Below are positions 25,098 to 34,168 of a DNA stretch of 64,000 nucleotides, one piece after another; within the stretch, counting starts at the first letter, position 1, and each line of letters opens with the position of its first letter. The notes beneath the pieces are model-generated. The model was not told the DNA's origin. It saw only the letters and a list, made by a program, of their open reading frames with translations, and did not search any database. The position numbers were made by a program, and so were the translations under genes. The DNA is from Ruegeria sp. HKCCD7303 (GTDB lineage Bacteria; Pseudomonadota; Alphaproteobacteria; Rhodobacterales; Rhodobacteraceae). Location of the stretch: contig NZ_WVRE01000003.1 of NCBI RefSeq assembly GCF_013111185.1, positions 310,001 through 374,000 on the forward strand. The letters are read 5' to 3'.

Positions 25098-26308
25098 CAG
25101 ATCCGCTCGATAATCGTTGCTGCACCCATGCCGGACGCGATACAAAGCGTGGCCAGACCGGTTTCCTTGTCCTGACGCTCAAGCTCATCCAGCAGTGTGC
25201 CGATGATCATCGCGCCGGTTGCACCCAACGGGTGACCCATCGCGATCGAGCCGCCGTTCACGTTCACAAGGGCCGGATCGACGTCGAATGCCTGCTGGAA
25301 CCGCAGCACGACCGAGGCAAATGCTTCGTTCACTTCGAACAGGTCCAGATCGCCGATCTTCATGCCATTGTCGGCCAGGATCTTTTCGGTCACCGGAACC
25401 GGGCCGGTCAGCATGATGGTCGGATCGGTGCCGATCTTGGCGGTTGCCTTGATACGGGCGCGCGGCTTGAGGCCGTATTTTTCACCGAACTCTTTGTTGC
25501 CGATCAGAACAGCCGCCGCGCCGTCCACGATGCCCGAACTGTTGCCCGCGTGGTGGATGTGGTTGATCCGTTCCAGATGCGGGTACTTGATCATCGCCAC
25601 CTTGTCGAAGCCGGGCATCTGCTCGCCCATCATCTGGAAGGACGGGTTCAGCGCGCCGAGGCTCTGCATGTCAGTACCGGGGCGCATGTATTCGTCGCGA
25701 TCGAGAATGGTCAGGCCGTTCTGGTCAGTCACCTTGATGACGGATTTCTCAAACCGGTTGTCTTCCCAGGCCTCTGCCGCACGCCGTTGCGATTCGACGG
25801 CCAGCGCGTCTGCGTCGTCGCGGCTAAAGCCATACTCAGTAGCGATAATATCCGCTGAAATACCCTGCGGAACGAAGTAGGTCTCCATTGCCAGCGAAGG
25901 ATCAACTGCAATCGCCGCGCCGTCGCTGCCCATAGCCACACGGCCCATCATCTCAACACCGCCAGCGATATAAGCATCGCCAGCGCCGCCTTTGACTTGG
26001 TTTGCCGCCAGGTTCACGGCTTCCATGCCTGAGGCGCAGAAGCGGTTGATCGCCAGTCCTGGGATCGACTGATCCAGGTCCGAGGCCAGAACCGCCGAGC
26101 GGGCCAAACAGCCGCCTTGTTCCATCACTTGCGTGACGTTGCCCCAGATCACGTCCTCGACGGCGTGGCCTTCAAGGTTATTGCGTTCTTTCATCGCGTT
26201 CAGGGTGAGGGCGGACAGGCGCACCGAGGTAACCTCGTGCAGGCTGCCATCCTTACGGCCCTTGCCGCGCGGGGTGCGCAGGGCGTCATAAATATAAGCT
26301 TCGGTCAT
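25097..26308 (-). CDS. Acetyl-CoA acyltransferase (thiolase)
   Basis: This 403-residue thiolase performs the CoA-dependent cleavage step of beta-oxidation. The acylated Cys is in NRFCASGMEAVNLA near residue 89. The C-terminal NGGSIAMGHPLGATGAM and the final CIASGMGAA supply the catalytic His and Cys. Length and motifs fit FadA-type enzymes; an acetoacetyl-CoA thiolase (PhaA) cannot be excluded, but the FadB partner favours degradation. AAGGAGA precedes the ATG. Confidence 0.94.
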   Translation of the reverse strand: MTEAYIYDALRTPRGKGRKDGSLHEVTSVRLSALTLNAMKERNNLEGHAVEDVIWGNVTQVMEQGGCLARSAVLASDLDQSIPGLAINRFCASGMEAVNLAANQVKGGAGDAYIAGGVEMMGRVAMGSDGAAIAVDPSLAMETYFVPQGISADIIATEYGFSRDDADALAVESQRRAAEAWEDNRFEKSVIKVTDQNGLTILDRDEYMRPGTDMQSLGALNPSFQMMGEQMPGFDKVAMIKYPHLERINHIHHAGNSSGIVDGAAAVLIGNKEFGEKYGLKPRARIKATAKIGTDPTIMLTGPVPVTEKILADNGMKIGDLDLFEVNEAFASVVLRFQQAFDVDPALVNVNGGSIAMGHPLGATGAMIIGTLLDELERQDKETGLATLCIASGMGAATIIERI

Positions 26309-26319
26309 GGGTCTTCTCC

Positions 26320-26958
26320 TTAAGCTCGATCCGACGGGTTGCCGGGCATCAGGTCATAGGGGTGTTTCCAGCCGGGCTGCTCGGATAACCGGGTCAGCCA
26401 AGCGTCGATATGGGGCCAGTCGGCGCGGTCAAAGCCGAATGGTTCGGGATAGTAAAGGTAGCCGCAGCAGCTGAGATCAGCGTTTGTCACGCCGTCGCCG
26501 ACGATCCAGTCGCGACCGTCCAAATGGGCGTTCAACACTTGGTAAGCTGCCTTCAGGCGCCCCTGGTTAAAAGCAATTACGTCCGGGTTTCGGTGCTGTT
26601 CGGGCAGGAAATTGATCAGGAACCGCGTCAGCCCGGCCATTGAACTGAGCTTGTGGTTGTCCCACAAAACCCAGCGCAGGATGTCGTAGTTCTCATCCCG
26701 ATCCTTGCCACCGAATCTACCGGACTTCTCGGTCACGTAAGCCTGAATGGCACCGGACTGGCTGGTCCGAAAATCACCGTCGATCAGGACAGGCGCTTCG
26801 CCCATCTCATTCACTTCGACGCGAAACTCCGGGGTGCGCGTCGCACCGTTGAAAAAGTCGACAAAGACCGGTTCCCAGTCCAACCCGGACATTTCAAGAG
26901 CGAGTGCGGCCTTGTAGCTATTTCCGCTTTCTCCGAAGCAATGCAGCTTTATGGTCAT
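26320..26958 (-). CDS. Glutathione S-transferase family protein
   Basis: This 212-residue protein has a thioredoxin-like N-domain (KLHCFGESGNSYKAALALEM, then MGEAPVLIDGDFRTSQSGAI with the glutathione-contacting SQS turn at about 64-68) and an all-helical C-domain. The catalytic residue is probably Ser10 or Ser13. It starts 11 bases upstream of the thiolase on the same strand, so it is in the operon; a role in detoxifying reactive acyl or sulfur compounds is inference. Confidence 0.9.
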   Translation of the reverse strand: MTIKLHCFGESGNSYKAALALEMSGLDWEPVFVDFFNGATRTPEFRVEVNEMGEAPVLIDGDFRTSQSGAIQAYVTEKSGRFGGKDRDENYDILRWVLWDNHKLSSMAGLTRFLINFLPEQHRNPDVIAFNQGRLKAAYQVLNAHLDGRDWIVGDGVTNADLSCCGYLYYPEPFGFDRADWPHIDAWLTRLSEQPGWKHPYDLMPGNPSDRA

Positions 26959-27059
26959 TCAATCGCCCCTCCCGTGGCGTTTGTGGATCGGTCGGTAGTT
27001 CCGTATTTGAAACGAGAAGAAGGGCGGGTTTACACTTTTCTCGTAACGGTTTCTTAAGG

Positions 27060-27275
27060 TTAATGCGGTTTCGTCCTCTTGCGGTACAGGCTGCCGAGCC
27101 GATGACCGTACGAGGAGAAGCCCCGCCGTCCCGGCTGAGTGCCACCTAGTGAGATCAGTTCCCGGATGGCGGGGTGGACGCGCATCCATATCTTCTTCTT
27201 GTTCCAAATACGGCCGCCGGAGGCGGAGTGATCGGTTGGCTTGTGTGTGCCATAGACTTGGCGTTCCGACGTCAC
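27060..27275 (-). CDS. Possible small basic protein coupled to the RHH gene
   Basis: A 71-codon frame starts with GTG at 27275, overlapping the TGA of the preceding gene as GTGA. About three quarters of its codons end in G or C, as in the true genes nearby. The product is basic (KKKIWMR, RKRTKPH) with no recognisable domain. It fills most of the 313-base stretch 26959-27271 that otherwise has no gene. It could be chance; no ribosome site is evident beyond coupling. Confidence 0.35.
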   Translation of the reverse strand: MTSERQVYGTHKPTDHSASGGRIWNKKKIWMRVHPAIRELISLGGTQPGRRGFSSYGHRLGSLYRKRTKPH

Positions 27276-27484
27276 CGCTTTCGCGCTTCAAGTTCAGAGT
27301 TGAAAATCCGCAAGCGATGGGTCAGGTTTTCCTCATCAATCACGCTGTTGAAATTTTCGAACAGAAAAGACAGTGCTTCACCTTCGTCCAAACCGGCCTC
27401 ACGCGCGAAGGCTTTGAGTTTGCGATATCCGTCTTCCGTCATGGCGACGGGAAAACGGCGGGTCAGGCGAAAGCGTTTTGGCAT
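27272..27484 (-). CDS. Small ribbon-helix-helix-like protein
   Basis: This encodes 70 residues. A basic beta-strand-like N-terminus (RFRLTRRFPVAM) is followed by two helices (TEDGYRKLKAFAREAG and EGEALSFLFENF), the layout of Arc/CopG-type DNA-binding proteins. The ATG at 27484 has GGAGGAGAA at 4 bases, much better than the longer in-frame start. It is 53 bases downstream of the acyl-CoA dehydrogenase on the same strand, so it may be a local regulator. The fold call is by eye. Confidence 0.6.
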   Translation of the reverse strand: MPKRFRLTRRFPVAMTEDGYRKLKAFAREAGLDEGEALSFLFENFNSVIDEENLTHRLRIFNSELEARKR

Positions 27485-27537
27485 CTTTTCTCCTCCGGGT
27501 GCGGGCTTGGGCAGCTTTGCCTGAGCCAAGATTGAGA

Positions 27538-29319
27538 TCAGAAATTCGCTGCGTCCAGTGCCATGACCGTGTCCGCGCCTGTCCGGATGCGCGCAAGGTG
27601 CATCGCCGTCGCAGGCAAGCGTCGAGCCATGTAGAAGCGGCCGGTGTTAATCTTGGTTTCGTAGAACTCTTTGTCCGACGCACCTCGGTCCAGCGCATCC
27701 TGTGCGGCTTTTGCCATTTGCGCCCACATCAGGCCCAGGCAGACATGACCGAACATGTGCATGAAGTCGTACGAACCTGACAGCGCGTTGTTCGGGTTCT
27801 TCATACCTTCCTGCATGAAGTACATGCCAGCGGCTTGCAGGTCCTTGGATGCAGCTTTCAGCGGTTCGATGAAGGCCTTGTCATATGCTTCGTCCTTGCC
27901 ACCGTTTTCCTTGCAGAATGTTTTGACCATCTCAAAGAATGCCATGACGTGCTTGCCGCCATCCTGCGCTAGTTTGCGGCCGACAAGGTCAAGCGCCTGA
28001 ACGCCATTCGCGCCTTCGTAGATCATCGCGATACGGGCGTCGCGGGTATATTGCGACATGCCCCATTCTTCAATGTAGCCATGGCCGCCATAGACCTGTT
28101 GAGCTTGTACGGTCATGTCATAGCCCTGATCCGTCAGGAAACCCTTGATGACCGGGGTCAGCAGCGAGATCAGACCATCCGCGTCCTTGTCACCCGCGCG
28201 GTGCGCTTTGTCGAGCATCGTCGCGCCCCACAGGATGAACGCCCGCGCCCCTTCGGTAAAGCTTTTCTGGTCCATCAGGTTACGGCGGATGTCAGGGTGT
28301 ACGATCAACGGATCGGCAGGACCGTCCGGGTTCTTCACGCCGGTTACGTCGCGACCTTGCAGGCGGTCCTTGGCGTACTCCAGAGCATTCTGGTACGCGG
28401 CCTCGGCCTGTGCCAGACCTTGCATCCCCACACCAAGACGCGCTTCGTTCATCATGGTGAACATGGCGCGCATGCCTTTGTGTTCTTCGCCCAAAAGCCA
28501 ACCGGTGGCCTCGTCATAGTTCATGACGCAGGTCGAGTTGCCGTGGATGCCCATTTTCTCTTCGATCTTGCCGACAGAGACGCCGTTACGCTCACCCGGT
28601 GTGCCGTCTTCGTTGACAATGAACTTTGGCACGATAAACAGCGACACGCCCTTGATGCCCTCGGGGCCGCCGGGAATCTTGGCCAGCACCAGATGGACGA
28701 TGTTGTCGGCCATGTCATGGTCGCCGGACGAGATGAAAATCTTCTGCCCCGAGATCTTGTAGCTGCCATCGCCCTGTGGTTCGGCCTTGGTGCGCATCAG
28801 GCCCAGATCGGTGCCGCAATGCGGCTCGGTCAGGTTCATGGTGCCGGTCCATTCACAGCTGACCATGTTTGGCAGGTACTTGTTCTTCTGTTCGTCAGTC
28901 CCGTGCGCCAGGATGGCCGAGGCCGCGCCATGGGTCAGGCCCTGATACATGGTGAATGCCTGGTTGGAGCCTGAGAACATCTCGCCGACGGCGGTGCCAA
29001 TTACATAAGGCATGTTCTGGCCGCCATATTCTTCCGGCATGTCGAGGCCAGTCCAGCCACCTTCCTTCATTTGCTCGAAGGCGTCTTTGAAACCGGTAGG
29101 AGTGTACACAATACCGTTTTCCAACCGGCACCCTTCTGTGTCACCCACGACATTCAGCGGATGCAGTACGTTGGTGGCAACCTTGCCAGCCTCTTCCAGA
29201 ACCGCGCCGGTAAATTCGGCTTCCAATTCGTTATAGCCGGGCACATCCGACTGCGAGATTTTCAGAACGTCATGCAGGATGAACTGCGTGTCTTTGGTTG
29301 GCGCGTTGTAAACGGGCAT
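27538..29319 (-). CDS. Acyl-CoA dehydrogenase, DmdC-like
   Basis: This 593-residue FAD enzyme is the long acyl-CoA dehydrogenase type with an extra C-terminal helical domain. FAD/substrate motifs are [10 protein letters not shown] near residue 164 and [12 protein letters not shown] near 191. The candidate catalytic base is Glu435 in MIYEGANG. The N-terminus [13 protein letters not shown] and overall length match DmdC, the methylmercaptopropionyl-CoA dehydrogenase of marine roseobacters, and its fatty-acyl paralogues; which substrate applies cannot be decided here. It is 42 bases after the MerR gene, likely in the same operon. Confidence 0.93.
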   Translation of the reverse strand: MPVYNAPTKDTQFILHDVLKISQSDVPGYNELEAEFTGAVLEEAGKVATNVLHPLNVVGDTEGCRLENGIVYTPTGFKDAFEQMKEGGWTGLDMPEEYGGQNMPYVIGTAVGEMFSGSNQAFTMYQGLTHGAASAILAHGTDEQKNKYLPNMVSCEWTGTMNLTEPHCGTDLGLMRTKAEPQGDGSYKISGQKIFISSGDHDMADNIVHLVLAKIPGGPEGIKGVSLFIVPKFIVNEDGTPGERNGVSVGKIEEKMGIHGNSTCVMNYDEATGWLLGEEHKGMRAMFTMMNEARLGVGMQGLAQAEAAYQNALEYAKDRLQGRDVTGVKNPDGPADPLIVHPDIRRNLMDQKSFTEGARAFILWGATMLDKAHRAGDKDADGLISLLTPVIKGFLTDQGYDMTVQAQQVYGGHGYIEEWGMSQYTRDARIAMIYEGANGVQALDLVGRKLAQDGGKHVMAFFEMVKTFCKENGGKDEAYDKAFIEPLKAASKDLQAAGMYFMQEGMKNPNNALSGSYDFMHMFGHVCLGLMWAQMAKAAQDALDRGASDKEFYETKINTGRFYMARRLPATAMHLARIRTGADTVMALDAANF

Positions 29320-29361
29320 GTGAAGCTCCCTTAATTCATATGTCCGGATGGCGGGTCGAGG

Positions 29362-29763
29362 TTATTCGGCCGCCTTCTTTTCCTGTTTCATCGAGGCGAT
29401 AACCTTCTCGCCCCAGCGCAACTGCTCTTTCAGATCGTCGATGGCTTGCGTCAGTTCGCGGCGGCGTTCTTCCATGTCGGCCAGGCGTTCTAACGCGATT
29501 TCATAGGTGCGGGTCATCTGAGTGACCTGCTGGTCGCCCACATGGTACAGATCCAGAAGTTGGCGGATTTCTTCCAGGCTGAAGCCAAAGCGTTTGCCGC
29601 GTAGAATCAGTTTCAGCCGCGCCCGGTCACGCTTGGTGAACAGACGTTTTTGGCCTTCGCGGATCGGGAACAAAAGTTCCTTGGCCTCGTAAAACCGCAA
29701 TGTGCGTGGTGTGACATCATAGGTCTCGCACATCTCGCGGATTGTCATCACATCTTCGGTCAT
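29362..29763 (-). CDS. MerR-family regulator of the beta-oxidation cluster
   Basis: This 133-residue protein has the MerR winged helix at the N-terminus (IREMCETYDVTPRTLRFYE, then RLFTKRDRARLKLILRGKRFGFSLEEIRQLL) and a long coiled coil (about 85-125). No metal-binding Cys is present, so it would sense an organic ligand such as an acyl-CoA. Position at the head of the acyl-CoA dehydrogenase and FadAB genes, and an ACGTTTACGT site upstream, resemble the LiuR-type MerR regulators of fatty- and branched-chain acid use. Confidence 0.9.
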   Translation of the reverse strand: MTEDVMTIREMCETYDVTPRTLRFYEAKELLFPIREGQKRLFTKRDRARLKLILRGKRFGFSLEEIRQLLDLYHVGDQQVTQMTRTYEIALERLADMEERRRELTQAIDDLKEQLRWGEKVIASMKQEKKAAE

Positions 29764-29833
29764 TCGTCATACTCTCGTCACTGGCGTCATGAAACATGAG
29801 TTGCGCAGTTGCTTTGCGCTTTACAACACGTGA

Positions 29834-29849
29834 GTGACGTTTACGTAAT
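29834..29849. promoter_or_regulatory. LiuR-like MerR operator
   Basis: GTGACGTTTACGTAAT contains the ACGT-TT-ACGT core reported for LiuR-type regulators. It is 71 bases upstream of the MerR start. A further TTGACGTAAC lies at 29873-29882. Autoregulation and control of the operon below is the likely use. Confidence 0.55.
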
Positions 29850-30032
29850 TCAGACGCTGCGTCATTTCAAAGTTGACGTAACATCCGAACGCGTAAACGC
29901 TGATTGATGAAATTTTCTTTCCCTAAGGTCACGCGAAAACTCAGCCTTTTGCGTGTGTGAAAGTTGTTCTCACACGCATGAGGTGTGCTGAGCCGCGCTG
30001 ACTTGGCGAAGCAGACTTAAGAATACGGGGGG

Positions 30033-30401
30033 TTATTCCAGAGACTTTGCCGTCTGATCGCGCAGACGCTTCAGCTCATCCATCGCTTCGTCCAGTTGCT
30101 GGCGCTGCTGTTCAAGCTCGCTCATCTGACGATCAGCCATTTCGACAAATGTGGCCATTTGCGCCGCGTTGCCCTGATCTTCATAGATCAACAGCCATTG
30201 GCGAATCTCTTCCAGTGGGAAGCCAAACTTACGGCCACGCATGATCAGCTTCATCCGGGCGCATTCCCGCGCACCGTAAAAGCGGGACCGACCTTCGCGG
30301 TCCGGCTGCAAAAGTTCGATGTATTCGTAATAGCGCAGGGTGCGCGGCGTTACGTCGAACTCGGCACACATCTCTTTGAATGACAAACGATTGTTGGACA
30401 T
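30033..30401 (-). CDS. Second MerR-family regulator
   Basis: This 122-residue MerR protein is a paralogue of the one at 29362, with FKEMCAEFDVTPRTLRYYE at about residues 8-26, the FGFPLEEIRQWL segment and a C-terminal coiled coil. No metal ligands are seen. The ATG at 30401 has AGGAGA upstream and is preferred over a 42-residue extension. It is divergent from the thioesterase genes with a 115-base gap, so it may control them. Confidence 0.9.
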   Translation of the reverse strand: MSNNRLSFKEMCAEFDVTPRTLRYYEYIELLQPDREGRSRFYGARECARMKLIMRGRKFGFPLEEIRQWLLIYEDQGNAAQMATFVEMADRQMSELEQQRQQLDEAMDELKRLRDQTAKSLE

Positions 30402-30516
30402 TCCTGATCTCCTCGCCAGCAACCTAGGCGGTCCCGATCCCAAGCGCAACAGGTGGGCTTGCCCTTTGCCGATGCAGCGGCTCATAAAGGGGGCGCAGAG
30501 AACAGGACAGATAACG

Positions 30517-30936
30517 ATGGTCGACAAGACAGTTTTAGCCCGCCAATTTATCGAGGCGATTCCTCATGCGCGGGCTTTGAACCTGACGCTGACCCATATC
30601 GGCGAGGGTGAGGCAGAGATTACCCTGCCATATAACGAGGACCTGATCGGAGATCCGCGCACCGGCGTGATCCATGGCGGGGCGATCTCGACCATCTTGG
30701 ATACATGCTGCGGCGCTGCTGTCATGAGCCACCCTTCCGCGCCCGGCGGGACAGCAACTATCGACCTCCGGATCGACTACATGCGTGCGGCAAAGCCAGG
30801 TCAGACCATTACCGCCAGCGCGACCTGCTATCACATCACGCGGAACGTTGCTTTTGTTCGGGCCACTGCAGTGGATAACGACAAGGACTTACCGGTGGCG
30901 ACTGCGGCCGGCTCTTTCACGGTTGAGGGGAAGTAA
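30517..30936 (+). CDS. PaaI-type hotdog thioesterase
   Basis: This 139-residue protein is a single hotdog domain that hydrolyses acyl-CoA thioesters. The motif GVIHGGAISTILDTCCGAA at about residues 49-67 holds the catalytic Asp/Asn region of PaaI/YbdB enzymes, and the IDLRIDYMR strand is typical. The substrate is not known. It begins an operon with a second hotdog gene (1 base between them) and a MATE exporter. Confidence 0.9.
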   Translation: MVDKTVLARQFIEAIPHARALNLTLTHIGEGEAEITLPYNEDLIGDPRTGVIHGGAISTILDTCCGAAVMSHPSAPGGTATIDLRIDYMRAAKPGQTITASATCYHITRNVAFVRATAVDNDKDLPVATAAGSFTVEGK

Positions 30937-30937
30937 C

Positions 30938-31456
30938 ATGGCAAGACCGCGTCCAGAACCCGTGCAGGTGGTCAAGCAAAGGCGTGATGCGGCATTGCGC
31001 GCGCTGGTTGATGGTGTTCCTTACATCCGTTTTCTCAACATCGGTTTCGACCGACGCGGTGATGAATTGACCGGTGTTCTGCACTTTGATGACAAGCTGA
31101 TTGGCAATCCGTTTCTGCCTGCGATTCACGGCGGCGTGACAGCTGCGTTTCTCGAAGTGACAGCCGTCATCACGCTTAGCTGGGAACACATGTTCCCAAG
31201 CATAGAAAGCGGAGAGATAGACGCCGAAGCCATCGTGACGGACAAGAGCATTCGCTTTCCCAAGACAATCGACTTCACCGTTGACTACCTACGCTCAGGC
31301 TTGCCACGCGATGCCTATGCGCGGGCCTTTATCAGCCGATCCGGTCGGCGCTATGCCTCGGTCCGGGTTGAAGCCTGGCAGGACAACCATGCAAAACTTT
31401 TTGCGCAGGCGTCCGGGCATTTCCTGATGCCTCAACCTCCCAGAGATAAGGGCTGA
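30938..31456 (+). CDS. Second hotdog-fold thioesterase
   Basis: This 172-residue hotdog protein has the AIHGGVTAAFLEVTAVI motif at about residues 65-80 and the TIDFTVDYLRSG strand near 110. It is longer than its neighbour because of an insertion between the motif and the strand. The two may work as a pair, perhaps a heteromer, though each could act alone. It lies 1 base after the first thioesterase and 2 bases before the MATE gene. Confidence 0.85.
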   Translation: MARPRPEPVQVVKQRRDAALRALVDGVPYIRFLNIGFDRRGDELTGVLHFDDKLIGNPFLPAIHGGVTAAFLEVTAVITLSWEHMFPSIESGEIDAEAIVTDKSIRFPKTIDFTVDYLRSGLPRDAYARAFISRSGRRYASVRVEAWQDNHAKLFAQASGHFLMPQPPRDKG

Positions 31457-31458
31457 CC

Positions 31459-32775
31459 ATGCAGGACGCCTCGGCGCCCATCACGCATAGGCGGGTGCTG
31501 AAGATCGCAGTCCCGATTGTTCTGTCGAACGCAACCGTGCCCATTCTTGGCGCGGTCGATACGGGCGTTGTGGGGCAAATGGGGCAGGCCGCACCGATCG
31601 GTGCCGTGGGTGTGGGTGCGGTCATTCTGGCCTCGATCTATTGGATATTCGGTTTTCTACGCATGGGCACGACCGGTTTGGCTGCCCAAGCGCGCGGGGC
31701 AGGTGACGTAGTGGAAACCCGTGCTTTGCTGATCCGGGGCTTGATGTTGGGTGCAGCGGCCGGTGTGTTCTTTGTTCTTGCGCAAGCAGCGGTCTTTGCC
31801 GGGGCATTTGCCCTGTCACCTGCCAGCCCCGAGGTTGAGGCATTGACGCGCGCCTATCTCGAGATTCGTATTTGGGGTGCTCCGGCCACCATTGCTTTGT
31901 ATGCCGTGACCGGATGGCTGATCGCGGTTGAACGGACGCGTGGCGTTTTCGTTCTGCAAATTTGGATGAACGGGCTGAATATCGTTCTGGACCTGTGGTT
32001 TGTTCTGGGGCTGGGGTGGGGCGTGGAGGGCGTCGCTGTGGCCACCCTGATCGCAGAGTGGACTGGTTTGGCGCTGGGCCTTTGGCTGTGTCGGGATGGA
32101 TTCGAAGGTAAAATCTGGCGCGACCGGGCCAGGATTTTCGATGCTGCGCGCCTACGCCGAATGATGCAGGTCAACGGTGACATCATGATCCGATCGGTCC
32201 TTTTGACGGGCTCGTTTACGACCTTCCTTTTCGTGGGCGCGGATCTGGGCGACGTGAACCTGGCCGCCAATCAGGTTCTTCTGCAATTCCTTGAGATCAC
32301 AGCCTTCGCCCTGGACGGGTTCGCCTTTTCGGCCGAGGCTTTGGTCGGTGGCGCAGTCGGTGCGCGGGATCGGCACCAGCTGCGACGCGCCAGTATCATG
32401 GCATCGCAATGGGGGCTTGGTGGAGCCATATTACTGGGGGCTGTGTTCTTCCTGGCTGGCCCGTCCCTGATTGATCTGATGTCAACCTCGCCCGAGGTGC
32501 GTTTGGCCAGCCGTGACTACTTGTTTTGGGCGGCGTTAGCGCCAGTTGTCGGTGTGGCCAGTTGGATGTTTGATGGCATCTACATTGGTGCCACTTGGAC
32601 CCGCGCCATGCGCAACGCAATGATTCAATCCGTAGCGATCTATGTGGTCGCTCTGTTCGTTCTGGTACCGAGCTTTGGCAATCACGGCCTTTGGGCCGCA
32701 CTGATGGTTCTGAACATCGCGCGGGGTGCGACGATGGGCTGGCGCTATCCCAAGCTTGAAGCGCAAGTGGCCTAA
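31459..32775 (+). CDS. MATE-family efflux protein (DinF-like)
   Basis: This 438-residue protein has about twelve membrane helices in two halves, as in MATE antiporters that export cationic compounds with Na+ or H+. The start IAVPIVLSNATVPILGAVDTG is the typical first helix, and the DinF-type features PATIALYAVTGWLIAVERT and FDGIYIGATWTRAMRN are present. Its link to the two thioesterases suggests export of a small acid or thiol product, which is inference. It overlaps the convergent gene by 4 bases. Confidence 0.92.
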   Translation: MQDASAPITHRRVLKIAVPIVLSNATVPILGAVDTGVVGQMGQAAPIGAVGVGAVILASIYWIFGFLRMGTTGLAAQARGAGDVVETRALLIRGLMLGAAAGVFFVLAQAAVFAGAFALSPASPEVEALTRAYLEIRIWGAPATIALYAVTGWLIAVERTRGVFVLQIWMNGLNIVLDLWFVLGLGWGVEGVAVATLIAEWTGLALGLWLCRDGFEGKIWRDRARIFDAARLRRMMQVNGDIMIRSVLLTGSFTTFLFVGADLGDVNLAANQVLLQFLEITAFALDGFAFSAEALVGGAVGARDRHQLRRASIMASQWGLGGAILLGAVFFLAGPSLIDLMSTSPEVRLASRDYLFWAALAPVVGVASWMFDGIYIGATWTRAMRNAMIQSVAIYVVALFVLVPSFGNHGLWAALMVLNIARGATMGWRYPKLEAQVA

Positions 32776-33113
32776 AGCAAAGCCAACAGGTTCTCCGGCG
32801 GACGCCCGATGGCAGCTTTGTCAGCGGCAATGGCCAGAGGCCGTTCGATCAGAGTGGGGTTCTCGGCCATGGCGCGGATCAGCTCGTCATCCGATGCGGT
32901 TTTTGCCAGCCCCAATTCCTTGAACCGCTTTTCGCCGGTACGCACCATGTCAATTACAGGCAGTCCCAGTGCTTTCTGAGCGGCCCGCAACGCATCGGCC
33001 GAGGGCACATCTTCAAGGTATTTTCGCAATGTGATCTGCGCACCCTTTTCTTCCAAAAGCGCCAGTCCGGCGCGGGATTTGGAACAGCGGGGGTTATGCC
33101 AGTATTCGATCAC
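32772..33113 (-). CDS. ArsC/Spx-family reductase-like protein
   Basis: This 113-residue thioredoxin-fold protein has the single catalytic Cys10 in NPRCSKSR and the NPTLIERPL motif near residue 87, as in glutaredoxin-dependent arsenate reductases. The downstream Arg is the family's anion ligand. It could also be the YfgD-type protein of unknown use; no other ars gene is nearby. It overlaps pyrD by 4 bases. Confidence 0.88.
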   Translation of the reverse strand: MIEYWHNPRCSKSRAGLALLEEKGAQITLRKYLEDVPSADALRAAQKALGLPVIDMVRTGEKRFKELGLAKTASDDELIRAMAENPTLIERPLAIAADKAAIGRPPENLLALL

Positions 33114-34168
33114 AGCCAGTCCTCTCGTTTGCTGCCCACGGCCTCGGCAACGCTGTCATAGCCATCACGCGCCAGCAATTGATCTAGCCCATGCGCGATA
33201 TCAGCAGCAAGTGAGATCCCACCGTAAACCATGGCGGTATAGAACTGTACAGCAGACGCCCCGGCGCAGATCTTGGCGTAAGCCTGTTCTGCGTTGCTGA
33301 TGCCGCCGACGCCGATCAGCGGGATTTCTCCACCGGTCAACTGGCTCAGCTTTGCCAGCACGCGGGTGGATTTTTCGAACAAAGGCGCGCCAGACAATCC
33401 TCCGGCTTCACCTTTATGCGCGCTACGCAACCCGTCACGCGACAGGGTGGTGTTGGTGGCGATCACCGCATCCACGCGGGTTTCGCGAGCAACCTCAGCA
33501 ATGTCCTGCAACTCAGGCTCGGTCAGATCAGGCGCAATTTTCAGAAAGATCGGAAGCGGGCGGGGCAGTGCATCGCGTATTTCGATCACACCATTCAACA
33601 GCGCGGTCAGCGCGGCCTTGCCCTGCAAATCGCGCAGTTTTTCCGTGTTCGGTGACGATACGTTTACGGTGGCGAAATCCAGATGTGCCGCGCAATGTGC
33701 CAGAACTTTCGCAAAATCACCTGCTCGGTCTTCGCTGTCTTTATTGGCCCCAAGGTTCAGGCCGATCACAGCGTCTTTGGGGCGCTCTGCCAGCCGTTTG
33801 GCCATCACCTCCATGCCTTCGTTGTTGAAACCAAAGCGGTTGATGGCTGCCTTGTCCTCGGTCAGACGAAACAGGCGTGGTTTGGGGTTTCCTAGCTGCG
33901 GACGGGGCGTGACTGCGCCCACCTCGATAAAGCCAAACCCGGCGCGCGACAGAGGTGCGAGGACCTCACCGTTCTTGTCGAAACCAGCGGCCAGGCCGAC
34001 CGGATTTGGCAGATCCACACCCGCCAAGTTGGTTTTCAGGCGCGGTGTTGTCACAGGCCCCGGCGCGGGCGTTAGACCGGATTTCAGCGCCTTGATCGAC
34101 ATGCCATGAGCAGCTTCGGGGTCCATGCGGTGCAGAGCGTTCAGCCCCAGTTTTTCAATCAGTTTCAT
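33110..34168 (-). CDS. pyrD: Dihydroorotate dehydrogenase (quinone)
   Basis: This 352-residue flavoenzyme oxidises dihydroorotate to orotate in pyrimidine synthesis and passes electrons to quinone. It is class 2: the membrane-binding N-terminal helices ([18 protein letters not shown]) precede the barrel, and the FMN and substrate motifs [33 protein letters not shown] and IGVGGISN are all visible. The ATG at 34168 is favoured over an upstream start. It is chained by 4-base overlaps to its neighbours. Confidence 0.97.
   Translation of the reverse strand: MKLIEKLGLNALHRMDPEAAHGMSIKALKSGLTPAPGPVTTPRLKTNLAGVDLPNPVGLAAGFDKNGEVLAPLSRAGFGFIEVGAVTPRPQLGNPKPRLFRLTEDKAAINRFGFNNEGMEVMAKRLAERPKDAVIGLNLGANKDSEDRAGDFAKVLAHCAAHLDFATVNVSSPNTEKLRDLQGKAALTALLNGVIEIRDALPRPLPIFLKIAPDLTEPELQDIAEVARETRVDAVIATNTTLSRDGLRSAHKGEAGGLSGAPLFEKSTRVLAKLSQLTGGEIPLIGVGGISNAEQAYAKICAGASAVQFYTAMVYGGISLAADIAHGLDQLLARDGYDSVAEAVGSKREDWL

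Noticed and set aside
27060-27484. Toxin-antitoxin module
   Set aside because: The RHH-like gene and coupled basic frame have that shape, but the second product matches no toxin and may not be real.
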